A stretch of 64,000 bases of DNA, from positions 1-64,000 of the forward strand of contig LDYB01000014.1 in the NCBI GenBank assembly GCA_001442985.1, read 5' to 3'. Below are positions 43,713 to 52,455 of this stretch, piece after piece. Each line of letters starts with the position of its first letter. The first letter of the stretch is position 1. Made by a program: the position numbers and the translations under genes. The DNA is from Armatimonadetes bacterium DC (GTDB taxonomy: Bacteria; Armatimonadota; Fimbriimonadia; Fimbriimonadales; GBS-DC). The notes beneath the pieces were generated by a model, which was given only the letters and a program-made list of their open reading frames with translations, had not been told where the DNA came from and made no database searches.

Positions 43713-45137
43713 TCACTCCTGCGTTGCCAGCGCAGGCTCAAAGATGTCGCGCGTGAGCTCCACATCATCGGGGATGGGGATAGGGTAGTCGCCGTTGAAG
43801 CAGGCTAAGCAGAAGCGCCCCTGGGGCTGACCGCACGCCCGCAAAAGTCCTTCAATACTGAGGTAGCCGAGGCTGGTCGCCCCAATCTGCTGGCGAACAT
43901 CTTCCACCGTGTGGTGCGCGGCTACCAGCTCGCGCTGGGTCGCCATATCAATCCCGTAGTGGCACGGGAATCGGATAGGCGGCGCAGTGATACGCATATG
44001 CACCTCGCGCGCCCCCGCCTCAAACAGCAGGCGTACAATCTGGCGTGTGGTCGTGCCGCGCACGATGGAGTCGTCCACCACCACGAGCCGCTTGCCTGCG
44101 ATGACTTCCGTAAGCGGCGTGAGTTTGAGGCGCACGCTCAACTCGCGCATGCGCTGGTCGGGCTGAATGAAGGTGCGCGGCGCATAGCGATTTTTAATCA
44201 GCCCATCGCCATAGGGAATGCCCGACGCATGGGCATAGCCCACCGCGGCGGGAATGCCCGAATCGGGCACGGGGATCACAAGGTCGGCTTCGGCGGGATG
44301 CTCACGCGCCAGCTCCATGCCCATGCGACGGCGCACCTCGTAGAGCAGGCGCCCATAGAGGTGGCTGTCAGGGCGCGCGAAGTAAATCAGTTCAAACATG
44401 CACAGCGCTTCGCGAGCGGGTTTTGCTCCCTCGTAGGAGCGCAATCCCTCGGCGTCAATCACTACAATCTCGCCGGGGGCGACATCGCGCACATACTCTG
44501 CACCAATCGGGGGAAACGCACAATCTTCGGATGCCAGCACCCACGCCGAACCGAGCCTGCCCAGACAGAGCGGGCGCACCCCAAACGGGTCGCGCACGCC
44601 TATCAGCTGGGTGGGGGTCAGAATCGCCAGCGAGTAGGCGCCCTGCACACGCGCCATCATTGCCCGAATCGCCTCCACAATATCACCCTCGTAGGCGCGG
44701 GCAATCAGGCGCACAATCACCTCCGAGTCGTTGGTGGTCTCAAACTGCTCGCCAGCGGCTTCCAGCTCCGCACGCAGGGTGTGAGCATTCACCAGATTGC
44801 CGTTGTGCGCCACCGCGATATTACCCTGAAGCGTGGAGCAGGTAATCGGCTGCACATTGCGGAGGGTGGAGGAGCCTGTCGTGGAATAGCGCGTGTGCCC
44901 CACCGCAATATGCCCTCGAAGGCTTTGCAAAATGGGTTCCGTGAAGACGCGCGTTACCAGCCCCAGATCGCGATAGGCGCGTACACTTTCGCCGTCAGAT
45001 ACAGCAATCCCCGCGCTCTCCTGTCCCCGATGCTGCAGCGCGAACAGTCCGAAGTAGGTCAGTCGCGCCACATCTTCGCCTTCGGCATAGACGCCGAAGA
45101 GTCCGCAAGCCTCGCGCGGGGTGTCGTGGTCTATCAC
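43713..45137 (-). CDS. purF: Amidophosphoribosyltransferase (purine biosynthesis)
   Basis: First committed step of purine synthesis: PRPP plus glutamine to phosphoribosylamine. The 474-aa protein is of the Bacillus type: a short propeptide before the catalytic Cys in REACGLFGVYAE, glutaminase domain GVRDPFGVRPLCLG, PRPP loop VVDDSIVRGTT, and C-terminal cysteines in FPCHYGIDM and GRFCLACFNGDYP that fit a 4Fe-4S site. A TACAAT box puts +1 near 45141; GTG 45137 is the first complete start codon after it, so I prefer it to TTG 45143. Confidence 0.96.
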   Translation of the reverse strand: MIDHDTPREACGLFGVYAEGEDVARLTYFGLFALQHRGQESAGIAVSDGESVRAYRDLGLVTRVFTEPILQSLRGHIAVGHTRYSTTGSSTLRNVQPITCSTLQGNIAVAHNGNLVNAHTLRAELEAAGEQFETTNDSEVIVRLIARAYEGDIVEAIRAMMARVQGAYSLAILTPTQLIGVRDPFGVRPLCLGRLGSAWVLASEDCAFPPIGAEYVRDVAPGEIVVIDAEGLRSYEGAKPAREALCMFELIYFARPDSHLYGRLLYEVRRRMGMELAREHPAEADLVIPVPDSGIPAAVGYAHASGIPYGDGLIKNRYAPRTFIQPDQRMRELSVRLKLTPLTEVIAGKRLVVVDDSIVRGTTTRQIVRLLFEAGAREVHMRITAPPIRFPCHYGIDMATQRELVAAHHTVEDVRQQIGATSLGYLSIEGLLRACGQPQGRFCLACFNGDYPIPIPDDVELTRDIFEPALATQE

Positions 45138-45147
45138 GGTCAAGAGA

Positions 45148-45153
45148 ATTGTA
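45148..45153 (-). promoter_or_regulatory. -10 box (TACAAT) of purF, leaderless type
   Basis: TACAAT on the minus strand, +1 near 45141, four bases before the GTG start. No ribosome binding site fits between. Confidence 0.45.
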
Positions 45154-45159
45154 CCTGCC

Positions 45160-45867
45160 TTACCCGATGGGGATGGTCTCGCCAGGGCGCATCACGATGA
45201 TTTCCAGTCCCTCGATATCGCGGGTTTCCTCACGCAACTGTTCGGGCGTGCCTGTGAGCAAGGGGAAAGTGCCCCAGTGCATCGGGATGACCTTCTTCAC
45301 GCCGAGCAGTTTAATCGCGTAAGCCGCCTCGCGCGGTCCCATCGTGAAGCGGTCGCCAATCGGGAGCATCGCAATCGTGGGGCGATACAGTTCACCGATG
45401 AGTTTCATATCGCCGAAGACGCAGGTGTCGCCCGCGTGGTACAGGGTCAGCCCATCCTCAAGGCGGATGACCCAGCCTGCAGGCTCGCCCCCGTAATGCA
45501 CTTGCCCGCCCTCATCGATGCCGTTGCTGTGGAAGGCGTTCACCATCGTGAAGGTGATGCCGTCCATCATCAGCGAGCCGCCCTTGTTCATGGGCTGCAC
45601 ATTATGGATACCGTGCTGGGCGAGGTGGAGATAAATCTCAAAAATCGCGAGAATCTGGGGCTGGAACTCGCGGGCAATCTTCACCGCATCGCCGAAGTGA
45701 TCCGAGTGCCCGTGCGAGATGAGCATGTAGTCCAGTTTGGGCAGTTTTTTCTCGCTTTCGGGACAGGCAGGGTTGCCGTAGACCCATGGGTCAATCAGGA
45801 TGCGCTTGCCTTGCGGCGATTCGATCAGAAAAGTCGAGTGCCCGAACCATTTGACGGTGGTTGCCAT
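45160..45867 (-). CDS. UPF0173 family metal-dependent hydrolase
   Basis: A 235-aa MBL-fold hydrolase with the UPF0173 start MATTVKWFGHSTFLIESPQG, metal motif SHGHSDHFGDA, YHAGDTCVFGDM and IPMHWGTFPLLTG. The physiological substrate is unknown. GGAGGGAG precedes the ATG by about 8 nt. It lies 36 nt downstream of the DUF4832-like gene and may be the last gene of that transcription unit. Confidence 0.95.
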   Translation of the reverse strand: MATTVKWFGHSTFLIESPQGKRILIDPWVYGNPACPESEKKLPKLDYMLISHGHSDHFGDAVKIAREFQPQILAIFEIYLHLAQHGIHNVQPMNKGGSLMMDGITFTMVNAFHSNGIDEGGQVHYGGEPAGWVIRLEDGLTLYHAGDTCVFGDMKLIGELYRPTIAMLPIGDRFTMGPREAAYAIKLLGVKKVIPMHWGTFPLLTGTPEQLREETRDIEGLEIIVMRPGETIPIG

Positions 45868-45903
45868 GGCGCTTCTCCCTCCTTTATTAGGATACCCGAT
45901 AGT

Positions 45904-47178
45904 TCAGGGGATGCGCAGTGGTGCCAGCACATTCCAGCTGTTGATGACGGCGAAGTTATTCGCAAACCGCACACGCGGCTGATTGCGCCACGGGTCGATG
46001 ATTCCCAGCACCAGACGATATTCGCCCTTCGGCAGGCTCACAATCGGCGACACCGTGCGCATAATGAACTCGCCCGGCAGCCAGCGGCGAATATCCACTG
46101 CCACGCGCCAGCTCCAGATGACCTGATTTGCCGTGTTCATCAGCCCCATTCGCACCTCCCAGGGGTAGTAGAAGGGCGCGACGCCCTGATTGACCCCAAA
46201 CAGCGCGAGCTCGATTCGGGAGCCGCGACGCACTTCGGGTGTATACCGCAACTCCTTCAGGCGATACTCATAGCCCATCATGCGCACCATCGTGCGACTG
46301 TTGTTCATAAAAGTGCTGTTGCTCCGATGGTCTTCCAGAGGCGGGCAGTAGGGTCCCAGATAGGTAATGTGAGCGCGTTCGGTCATGGTGCGGGTCAGGT
46401 CCCAGTCGGTGGTCATCAGGCGGAGCGCTTGATTGGGCACCATCTCGCCGCCGATGCAGGCGACTTTCCAGTTCTGGTCGCGTCCTGCGCGGCGCAGGGT
46501 GGGCAGGAAGTGCCACGCCTCACCGCCGTCGGTGTCTTCGGGGAACATATCATCGTGGTAGCCCAGCCATGGGTGTTGCCCCAGATAGCCGTTCGCCGTG
46601 CGCGCCTGCAGGATTTTGTTGGGAAAGGCGGCGCGCATCTCGTCCACCACCGTGCGTTGCGTTGCCTCGCTGGCGAAAAGTTCGGTACGAGGGTAAGTGT
46701 GCCACTCACCCCAGAAACCAAGAAATCCCAGTTGCACAAAAGCCACGCGCGGATGATTGTTATACCGTTGCCCCAGCGCGCGAATCAATCGCACCAGCGC
46801 CTGCACCAGACGCGGGTCGTCGTAATCCGGCGAGAGACCACCCCCATATTCCGTGTAGGGGCGCATTTCCACGCCCATGTCTATCAGCCACTGAGGTACG
46901 CCCGTTGGCTGACCCGGATAGTCCAGATACACGCGAAACACCACATGGTTGTTGCGTGTGAGGTTCGTGTCCCAGCGTTGTTCCCACTGCTCGAAGCGAT
47001 AGTCGTTCGGGTTCGGTTCCAGCTCGCGCCACGAGACATACCAGAAGTTCATGCTCACAGGCAAGTAGTATTGCGTGAGCCACGAGAACCAGTAGGGCGC
47101 CCAGCCCTTGAGCGGATTGTCCAGCGGACCGGGCGCCGCCGAGAAGACCACCGTTTTCGGACGCTGAATCTTCTGCAT
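45904..47178 (-). CDS. DUF4832-like TIM-barrel (glycoside-hydrolase-like) protein
   Basis: The 424-aa protein has GH-like features: LDNPLKGWAPYWFSWLTQYY, MNFWYVSWRELEPNPNDYRF, HVVFRVYLDYPGQPTGVPQW, FVQLGFLGFWGEWHTYPRTE (Glu as a possible catalytic acid), and a C-terminal beta domain from about 330 (IELALFGVNQGVAPFYYPWE). This matches the DUF4874/DUF4832 pair often found near polysaccharide-use genes; activity is unknown. There is no signal peptide, so unless export is unusual it acts inside. AAGGAGG precedes the ATG. Confidence 0.75.
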   Translation of the reverse strand: MQKIQRPKTVVFSAAPGPLDNPLKGWAPYWFSWLTQYYLPVSMNFWYVSWRELEPNPNDYRFEQWEQRWDTNLTRNNHVVFRVYLDYPGQPTGVPQWLIDMGVEMRPYTEYGGGLSPDYDDPRLVQALVRLIRALGQRYNNHPRVAFVQLGFLGFWGEWHTYPRTELFASEATQRTVVDEMRAAFPNKILQARTANGYLGQHPWLGYHDDMFPEDTDGGEAWHFLPTLRRAGRDQNWKVACIGGEMVPNQALRLMTTDWDLTRTMTERAHITYLGPYCPPLEDHRSNSTFMNNSRTMVRMMGYEYRLKELRYTPEVRRGSRIELALFGVNQGVAPFYYPWEVRMGLMNTANQVIWSWRVAVDIRRWLPGEFIMRTVSPIVSLPKGEYRLVLGIIDPWRNQPRVRFANNFAVINSWNVLAPLRIP

Positions 47179-47199
47179 CGTCGCTGACCTCCTTATGAA

Positions 47200-49182
47200 T
47201 TATTGACCCCAGAAACTATAAGCAGGAGTGTTGAACAACACACCGACCAGACTCCAGCCCATTCCGACGATTGCCTCGCCGACAATCAGTCCCAGAAAGA
47301 AGGGGAGCCACTGCCTGTAAAGTTGTAGCCCGCCAAACCGCACAATCAGCCACTTGATGAGCCATGCGAGCATCAGGGGCGCCCAGACCAGATTCATCGC
47401 CCAGCTGCCCGAAATGGCAAAGCCGATTGGATGAAGCGGGAAGCCAAGCCAGTGGGTGCGGAGCATCATCAGTCCACTGGCGACCATGAACCCCACGCCC
47501 ATCGCCGCCACCTTGCCCTGATGCGGCTCCTGACCCAGCTGAACCCAGTTCTGCAGGCGATTATACGCCTCAAAGCCGAACTGCTGTCCCGCAAAAAACT
47601 CCGCGCCCGTGCCGTACCGATACGCATAGTGCAGAAACGCCCAGAAGCTCAAAACCGCGCCCCACAGCCCTGCCCACAGAAAGGCTTTGAAAAACGGCGT
47701 GAGCGCTGCACGCTGGTCGTGCGCCATCTTGAAGCCTTCCAGAATAAACGGCATTGGATGGGAGCGATAGGCGCGGTTGAACCAGTAGAAAAAGTTCAGC
47801 ATCGTCAACTCGCGCCCTGACCACTGATGCGTGCCCAGTGTCGTTGTCAGCACATGGTCAGGTCCAGAGAAGTGCTGGTCATGCACGGGCGGACCCAGCT
47901 CGGCGCGAATGCGGGTGATCACCAGCGCGAACAGCAAATAGAGCGCGACCGCCAGCAGCGCGTAGTGCCACCGCATGCCGAACGCGCCCAGAAAAAGGGT
48001 CAGCCCTGCCAGCCCGCCAAAAAGACCCCATACCGCATGACGATAGGGCAAAGCCTCGGTGTCGTCCCGCAAATCGCTTCGGGAAGGAGTGCGAAGATGG
48101 GTCACGAGCTGCTTGACCAGCCCGCGCCCGCCCAGCAACAGAAATAGCCCAATCGCCAGATACGCGCCAATCCCCTGCTCCCGAATGTATGGGAACTCAG
48201 GCGTGATGTCCAGCCCCCACGCACGGCCCGCCACCAGCTGCGCCTTCCAGAACAGATAAAAAAACCAGCAGGAAAACAGCAAATCCAGCGGGAGCAAATA
48301 GCCAATCCCAATCGCGAAGGGATAAAACGAAACAGGGAACCAGCCCACCGCGTCCCACGGCTTATTGGTCATATACTGGGCGAGGTCCTGATGCTTGACA
48401 GGGATTTCGGGCACGGAAGGAAACCAGAAATGCAAGCCGTTGAGCAGGTTGATTCCGCCCGCCACGATAGCACCTGCCCAGAAGAGTCGCGCACGCCACA
48501 GACCTCCTTCAGGTTGCACCATCTGCAAAGGAAGCGCCACCAGCGGAAACGCCAGTTTCTCCTGCACCGCCCACTGATAGCGCACCAGCGAGCTCAGGCA
48601 GAGCATCGTCCACCAGAGCAGCCCAATAAAGACCAGCCAGAGCAGCAGGGGCGAGAGCCACGCTTTCAGGTAATCCCAGCGATAGAGGGTGTCGTTGCCG
48701 ATGAAGTAGCCCCGAAGCGCTTCTGAGTCCTGTACCACCAGCGCAGGGGGCAACACCTCCAGCACTCGCTCAAAGCCCGCCTGTTGCGCCCCGTGATAGT
48801 ACGGGTGCGCCATCATCTGAATGAGCGCGGGCACGCCGTCCAGCCCCACAAACGCCGAGCCGATACAGAGCATCGAGTAAATCAAGAGCAGTTCTGCGGG
48901 GCGAAACGCCAGGGCTGGGCGGAGCCGCGTCAGCAGCCGATTGACCACCAGCAGCAGAATCAGCCAGAAAATGGCGTTCAAAAACAGCGAAATCGTGGTG
49001 GGGTAGGGACCCTCGCGCACGCGCTCAATCTGGACGATCCACGCCGCGTTGGGAATCATCAGGAGCGTGCCGACAAGCAGGGCGCGTCGGCGGGGGCGCA
49101 CCGCCTGCTCCGCCAACACGCCCGTGCTTGACCCGACGAAGGAGGTCTGCTCGCGATGCTGCACAAGAGCCATAGAGTTCAC
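47200..49182 (-). CDS. Large multi-pass membrane protein, uncharacterised (DUF6785-like)
   Basis: A 660-aa protein with about 14 hydrophobic segments, starting LVGTLLMIPNAAWIVQIERV and TISLFLNAIFWLILLLVVNR. Conserved-looking loops are RPAELLLIYSMLCIGSAFVG, MTNKPWDAVGWFPVSFYPFA and HWSGRELTMLNFFYWFNRAY. I associate it with a large uncharacterised membrane family common in Armatimonadota/Planctomycetota (DUF6785/6784-like); this recall is not certain. It could be a transporter or a glycan-handling enzyme. The GTG start overlaps the stop of the 66-aa gene (GTGA); ATG 49173 is possible. Confidence 0.72.
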   Translation of the reverse strand: MNSMALVQHREQTSFVGSSTGVLAEQAVRPRRRALLVGTLLMIPNAAWIVQIERVREGPYPTTISLFLNAIFWLILLLVVNRLLTRLRPALAFRPAELLLIYSMLCIGSAFVGLDGVPALIQMMAHPYYHGAQQAGFERVLEVLPPALVVQDSEALRGYFIGNDTLYRWDYLKAWLSPLLLWLVFIGLLWWTMLCLSSLVRYQWAVQEKLAFPLVALPLQMVQPEGGLWRARLFWAGAIVAGGINLLNGLHFWFPSVPEIPVKHQDLAQYMTNKPWDAVGWFPVSFYPFAIGIGYLLPLDLLFSCWFFYLFWKAQLVAGRAWGLDITPEFPYIREQGIGAYLAIGLFLLLGGRGLVKQLVTHLRTPSRSDLRDDTEALPYRHAVWGLFGGLAGLTLFLGAFGMRWHYALLAVALYLLFALVITRIRAELGPPVHDQHFSGPDHVLTTTLGTHQWSGRELTMLNFFYWFNRAYRSHPMPFILEGFKMAHDQRAALTPFFKAFLWAGLWGAVLSFWAFLHYAYRYGTGAEFFAGQQFGFEAYNRLQNWVQLGQEPHQGKVAAMGVGFMVASGLMMLRTHWLGFPLHPIGFAISGSWAMNLVWAPLMLAWLIKWLIVRFGGLQLYRQWLPFFLGLIVGEAIVGMGWSLVGVLFNTPAYSFWGQ

Positions 49183-49379
49183 CGTGGTGCCATAGGGGCG
49201 CCACCGCCAGGGGCGCCGGGCATCGGTGTGCCCGGCGCGCCCGGGGCAGGTTTAGCGACGCTCTCGCCATAACTCTGGACGCCACCCGTCACAAAGAAGC
49301 GGTAGAGCAGCACGCCCACGACCAGCAAGAGCGCCACAATAATCCCTACAGCCACCGGAGTCGGAATTTCGCGTTGCAT
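49179..49379 (-). CDS. 66-aa single-pass membrane peptide with Gly/Pro/Ala tail
   Basis: One transmembrane helix (about 8-28, TPVAVGIIVALLLVVGVLLY) and a flexible tail rich in Gly, Pro and Ala (KPAPGAPGTPMPGAPGGGAP). GGGGAGGCGGAT precedes the ATG. It lies 12 nt downstream of a prepilin gene and overlaps the 660-aa membrane protein gene, so it is translated as part of this operon. It could be a small subunit of an export machine; no family recognised. Confidence 0.8.
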   Translation of the reverse strand: MQREIPTPVAVGIIVALLLVVGVLLYRFFVTGGVQSYGESVAKPAPGAPGTPMPGAPGGGAPMAPR

Positions 49380-49391
49380 ATCCGCCTCCCC

Positions 49392-50216
49392 TTACTGACC
49401 GTAGTCGTAGGTGCTGGCGCACTCGGTTCCTGTGGCGAACTCGCGGTCGCCCAGCAGCACGGGATAGAAGTGCGAGAAGTTCGCGCCGCGCCACTCGAAG
49501 TAAGGCGCTCCCCGCGCCGAACGCCGCGCCCACTTCGCGTGACCATCCACGAAGGTAAACACCAGCCCCTCCTGATGGCGCACCACGCCCTGCACCCACG
49601 GCCATTCGCGGTCATAGGGCACATATTTCATAAATGCGTTCGGGTTGGCAGGACCGCGCAAACAAGTGTATTCGCTGTAGATATAGTTGTTGTCCATCAC
49701 CAGCGCCACTTCTGCCACCCGCTCAATCTGCGCCAGTGAGACCGGACTCAGGCTCTGGGTGCGGTTGATAATCACCTGGTTCAGCCCATACTCCACCTTG
49801 GGCACGAGCCACTGGTTCTGAGGCGGTCTCCCGCGACCGCACTCCCACAGGGCATAGGAAGCGTAGTACCACTCCCCTTCGTAGCTGGGGCAGTCGAAGA
49901 TGCCTGCGTTTTTGATGTAGGGATGGAGCAGGTACGCCCAGTGTTGACGCGGGTGGCGTGCGTCGTGCATGAAGTAGCCCGTTTCGCTGGTAGGACAGCC
50001 GCCAGGCCATGGCTGGATGAAGAACTTCTCGTCGTAATCGGTTACATAAGCCACCACGGCAATCCCGATCTGGCGCATGTTGCTGAGGCACTGGGTCTTG
50101 CGGGCGCTCTCACGCGCCTGCGCGAACACAGGGAACAGAATCGCCGCCAGAATGGCGATAATTGCAATCACGACCAGCAGTTCAATCAGTGTGAACCCTC
50201 TGCGATAGTGCCGCAT
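49392..50216 (-). CDS. Prepilin with H-X9-DG motif (3)
   Basis: A 274-aa pseudopilin: leader MRHYRRG, stem [20 protein letters not shown], then [20 protein letters not shown] and the C-terminal [12 protein letters not shown] (H-X9-DG). It is cognate in layout to the two prepilins at 30.6-32.3 kb. GAGGTGAG precedes the ATG. The next genes downstream encode a 66-aa membrane peptide and a large membrane protein; the gene upstream encodes a dockerin-tail protein, the same pairing as at 32.3 kb. Confidence 0.93.
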   Translation of the reverse strand: MRHYRRGFTLIELLVVIAIIAILAAILFPVFAQARESARKTQCLSNMRQIGIAVVAYVTDYDEKFFIQPWPGGCPTSETGYFMHDARHPRQHWAYLLHPYIKNAGIFDCPSYEGEWYYASYALWECGRGRPPQNQWLVPKVEYGLNQVIINRTQSLSPVSLAQIERVAEVALVMDNNYIYSEYTCLRGPANPNAFMKYVPYDREWPWVQGVVRHQEGLVFTFVDGHAKWARRSARGAPYFEWRGANFSHFYPVLLGDREFATGTECASTYDYGQ

Positions 50217-50239
50217 ACTCTCACCTCACTGTGTGATGT

Positions 50240-50271
50240 TTTGCAGGGAGCCAGCCGCGGCTCCCTGCAAA
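50240..50271 (-). terminator. Hairpin between the dockerin-tail gene and the prepilin operon
   Basis: TTTGCAGGGAGCC and GGCTCCCTGCAAA form a 13-bp perfect stem with a 6-nt loop, 8 nt after the stop codon. It is followed by ACATCACAC, so there is no T tract; it may instead protect the 3' end or only attenuate. Confidence 0.5.
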
Positions 50272-50278
50272 GTGATTT

Positions 50279-51238
50279 TTAGCATCCGCTGCCGAAGCTG
50301 AACAGCACCTGCAGCAGGTCGGCGTCGTCCACAACGCAATCCTGATTGACATCGCTGCTCAGCCCGTCGCCGCCGTTGCCGAAGTCAAACAGCACCTGCA
50401 GCAGGTCGGCGTCGTCCACACAACCGTCGTTGTTCACATCGCCAGCGGTTTTGAGAAACACCTGCTCCAGCTGAATGTAGTCAAAGTCGGCGCTGGGCAT
50501 GGGCTCTGCCGTAAAACCAGCGACATTGAAAAAGCCGACATAGCCGCCGTTCTGCACAATGTCGCTCACAATCTGCGGCACATCCATCGGCGAGGGCCAG
50601 ATGGCAACCCAGTCGTCGTCGATACCCTGGCGCTTAATCTTGATGTTCACTTTGCGCACCCCGTCGACGAGACCTGCGTCCTCGATTCGTAGACCGCAGG
50701 TGGAGCTGTTCTGCCCATCATCCCAATAGCCTGCGGAGGCGCCGCCATAGCCATAGCTCCGATTGATTTCCTGCGCCGTGCTGACCCAGAACCGAATCGG
50801 CGAGGCATTCGGGTCCACCAGCAACATGACGGTGTAGTAGTTGTCCATATCCTTCATCAGCATGAGCCCGACCTGAGTGTAGGCGCCCGGGATGTTGCCG
50901 TTCAGGTTGAGGGTGACAGTGGTCTCAATCGCCCAGCCATCGCCGAATCCGCGCACGGGCAGGTTCAGGAAGTTGTTCGCGTAGTTCCACTGGTCATAAG
51001 TAGAGTTCCATGGGTGGAAATCGATAACCAGCAGGTCGTCCTGAAACCTGTAGCGGGACGGGTCTTCCGAGTTCCAGTAATCGCATGCGTCAGGATTGGG
51101 AGCAATCACGGTCCATGACCATGGCAGACCTGGGTCAAGCCCAGCCGAGAACTCGTCGCGTACATTCACCTGTGCGTAAGCGTTTACGCTCAAGCACAAC
51201 AGCATGACTAATCCCCATCGATTCAGGTAGCCTTTCAT
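50279..51238 (-). CDS. Secreted jelly-roll (DUF1349/laminin-G-like) protein with dockerin-like tail
   Basis: A 319-aa exported protein. Signal peptide WGLVMLLCLSVNAYAQ; then a concanavalin-type beta sandwich (DEFSAGLDPGLPWSWTVIAP, WAIETTVTLNLNGNIPGAYT, QVGLMLMKDMDNYYTVMLLV), typical of sugar-binding DUF1349-like domains. The tail has GDVNNDGCVDDADLLQVLF and VNQDCVVDDADLLQVLF, ending Gly-Ser-Gly-Cys. CAGGAGG, which precedes the ATG by 10 nt, overlaps the end of the LacI gene. A LacI-type operator-like palindrome lies in its signal-peptide codons. Confidence 0.85.
   Translation of the reverse strand: MKGYLNRWGLVMLLCLSVNAYAQVNVRDEFSAGLDPGLPWSWTVIAPNPDACDYWNSEDPSRYRFQDDLLVIDFHPWNSTYDQWNYANNFLNLPVRGFGDGWAIETTVTLNLNGNIPGAYTQVGLMLMKDMDNYYTVMLLVDPNASPIRFWVSTAQEINRSYGYGGASAGYWDDGQNSSTCGLRIEDAGLVDGVRKVNIKIKRQGIDDDWVAIWPSPMDVPQIVSDIVQNGGYVGFFNVAGFTAEPMPSADFDYIQLEQVFLKTAGDVNNDGCVDDADLLQVLFDFGNGGDGLSSDVNQDCVVDDADLLQVLFSFGSGC
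51173..51190. promoter_or_regulatory. LacI-type operator-like palindrome inside the coding region
   Basis: TGCGTAAGCGTTTACGCT shares its first 13 bases with the palindrome at 52299-52316 and has the central CG of LacI-family operators. It lies 49-66 nt into the dockerin-tail gene. Confidence 0.55.
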
Positions 51239-51241
51239 CGC

Positions 51242-52285
51242 TTATGCCTCCTGTTGCGTGATTTTTGTGGTGCTTTGACGCACCACAAAGCGCGTTGCGA
51301 CCGTCTGAACAGGCTCTGTGTCGCTTTTTTCTTTCTGTAGCAGATGAACCAGACTTTCCACAGCCTTCTCCCCCAGAATTGCATAATCAATTCGGATGGT
51401 GCTGAGTGGCGGAATGAGCCACTGTGCCATCGGGATGTCGTCGTGCCCTACGACTGAGATGTGGTGTGGCACGCTCAACCCGGCTTCCTGCAGGGCGAGC
51501 AGGACGCCCATCGCCAGCAGATCGGTGCGCGCCAGAATGGCGGTCGGGCGCTGCGCGTGCTGGAGCAATCGCTTTGTGGCTTCGTAGCCTCCCAGCGGGG
51601 TTTCGTTCGCGTAGAGAACCCCTTCTGGCACGAGGGTAGCATGGTGCTGGCGAAGCGCTTCACAGATGTAGTCCAGCGCGGGGTCTTCGGGATGGCTGCC
51701 GATGTAGGCGAATTGCCGATGCCCCTCCGCTGTGAGGTGGGCAATTGCTTCCTGCCAGCCTGTTTTGACATCCAGCACCACACAGCGCATCGTGTCGGGC
51801 ATTTCGGCAGGAGGGTGGTAGGCAATCAGCACCGTCGGGATACGCGCCTTCATCAACGGCTTGAGCCATTCCGCGCTCACATCGGGGTTGCCTATCAAAA
51901 TCACGCCCGAAATCAGGCGCGAGTTAATCCACTGGCGCAGGGTACTCTGCCGATAGTGGCTATCTCCCACCAGGTTCATCAGCAGGCGGTAGCCGTGCTT
52001 GACCAGTGCCGCCTGAATGGCACGCCCCAGCTCAATCAGAAACACATCGGACAGCACCTCCATCTGCCCCAGATACTCCAGAGCAATCAGCGTGCTGTGG
52101 CGTCGGGCAAGGCTCTGGGCGTGCAGGTTCGGCACATAGCCCATGCGCTCCATCTGTTCCAGCACGCGCGCCCGTGTTTCGGGGCTGATGCGCCCGCGCC
52201 CGTGAATCGCTCGCGAGACCGTCGCGACCGACACCCCCAGCGACTCTGCCAGCTCCCGAATCGTAATCTCCTGCGTGCGCTTCAT
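51242..52285 (-). CDS. LacI-family transcriptional regulator
   Basis: The 347 aa have an N-terminal LacI helix-turn-helix (TIRELAESLGVSVATVSRAI, then RISPETRARVLEQMERMGYV and the hinge NLHAQSLARR) and a periplasmic-binding-protein effector domain (about 62-335) with GVILIGNPDVSAEWL, RTDLLAMGVLLALQEAGLSV and the C-terminal LSTIRIDYAILGEKAV. The effector is presumably a sugar. Its own promoter carries a LacI-type operator just after +1, and a second lies in the next gene, 4 nt downstream, so it probably controls itself and the dockerin-tail gene. Confidence 0.95.
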   Translation of the reverse strand: MKRTQEITIRELAESLGVSVATVSRAIHGRGRISPETRARVLEQMERMGYVPNLHAQSLARRHSTLIALEYLGQMEVLSDVFLIELGRAIQAALVKHGYRLLMNLVGDSHYRQSTLRQWINSRLISGVILIGNPDVSAEWLKPLMKARIPTVLIAYHPPAEMPDTMRCVVLDVKTGWQEAIAHLTAEGHRQFAYIGSHPEDPALDYICEALRQHHATLVPEGVLYANETPLGGYEATKRLLQHAQRPTAILARTDLLAMGVLLALQEAGLSVPHHISVVGHDDIPMAQWLIPPLSTIRIDYAILGEKAVESLVHLLQKEKSDTEPVQTVATRFVVRQSTTKITQQEA

Positions 52286-52298
52286 CGCCAGCTGCCTC

Positions 52299-52316
52299 TG
52301 CGTAAGCGTTTTCGCA
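52299..52316. promoter_or_regulatory. LacI-type operator at the lacI-family gene promoter
   Basis: TGCGTAAGCGTTTTCGCA: half-sites TGCGTAAGC and TGCGAAAAC around a central CG. It occupies about +5 to +22 relative to the predicted start, a position suited to autorepression. Confidence 0.65.
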
Positions 52317-52326
52317 ACCTGTGCTA

Positions 52327-52332
52327 ATTATA
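52327..52332 (-). promoter_or_regulatory. -10 box (TATAAT) of the LacI-family gene
   Basis: Perfect TATAAT on the minus strand, +1 near 52320; the leader of about 35 nt contains the operator and a GAGG before the ATG. Confidence 0.55.
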
Positions 52333-52455
52333 CACCGATTTGCGTTGCAATTCCTACCAGAAGGACTCTGAAACTGGAGAAATTCAGGGGGAAATGTTCA
52401 CGGGATTGGAGGTCTCTTGCCCTCCGTCGGGAAGGCAAGAGACCAGAAAGAGGCT

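Noticed and set aside
45121-47187. A 688-codon open frame antisense to the UPF0173 and DUF4832-like genes
   Set aside because: Both minus-strand genes have ribosome binding sites and family motifs; the plus frame is His/Arg/Val-rich and runs across two genes and their gap.
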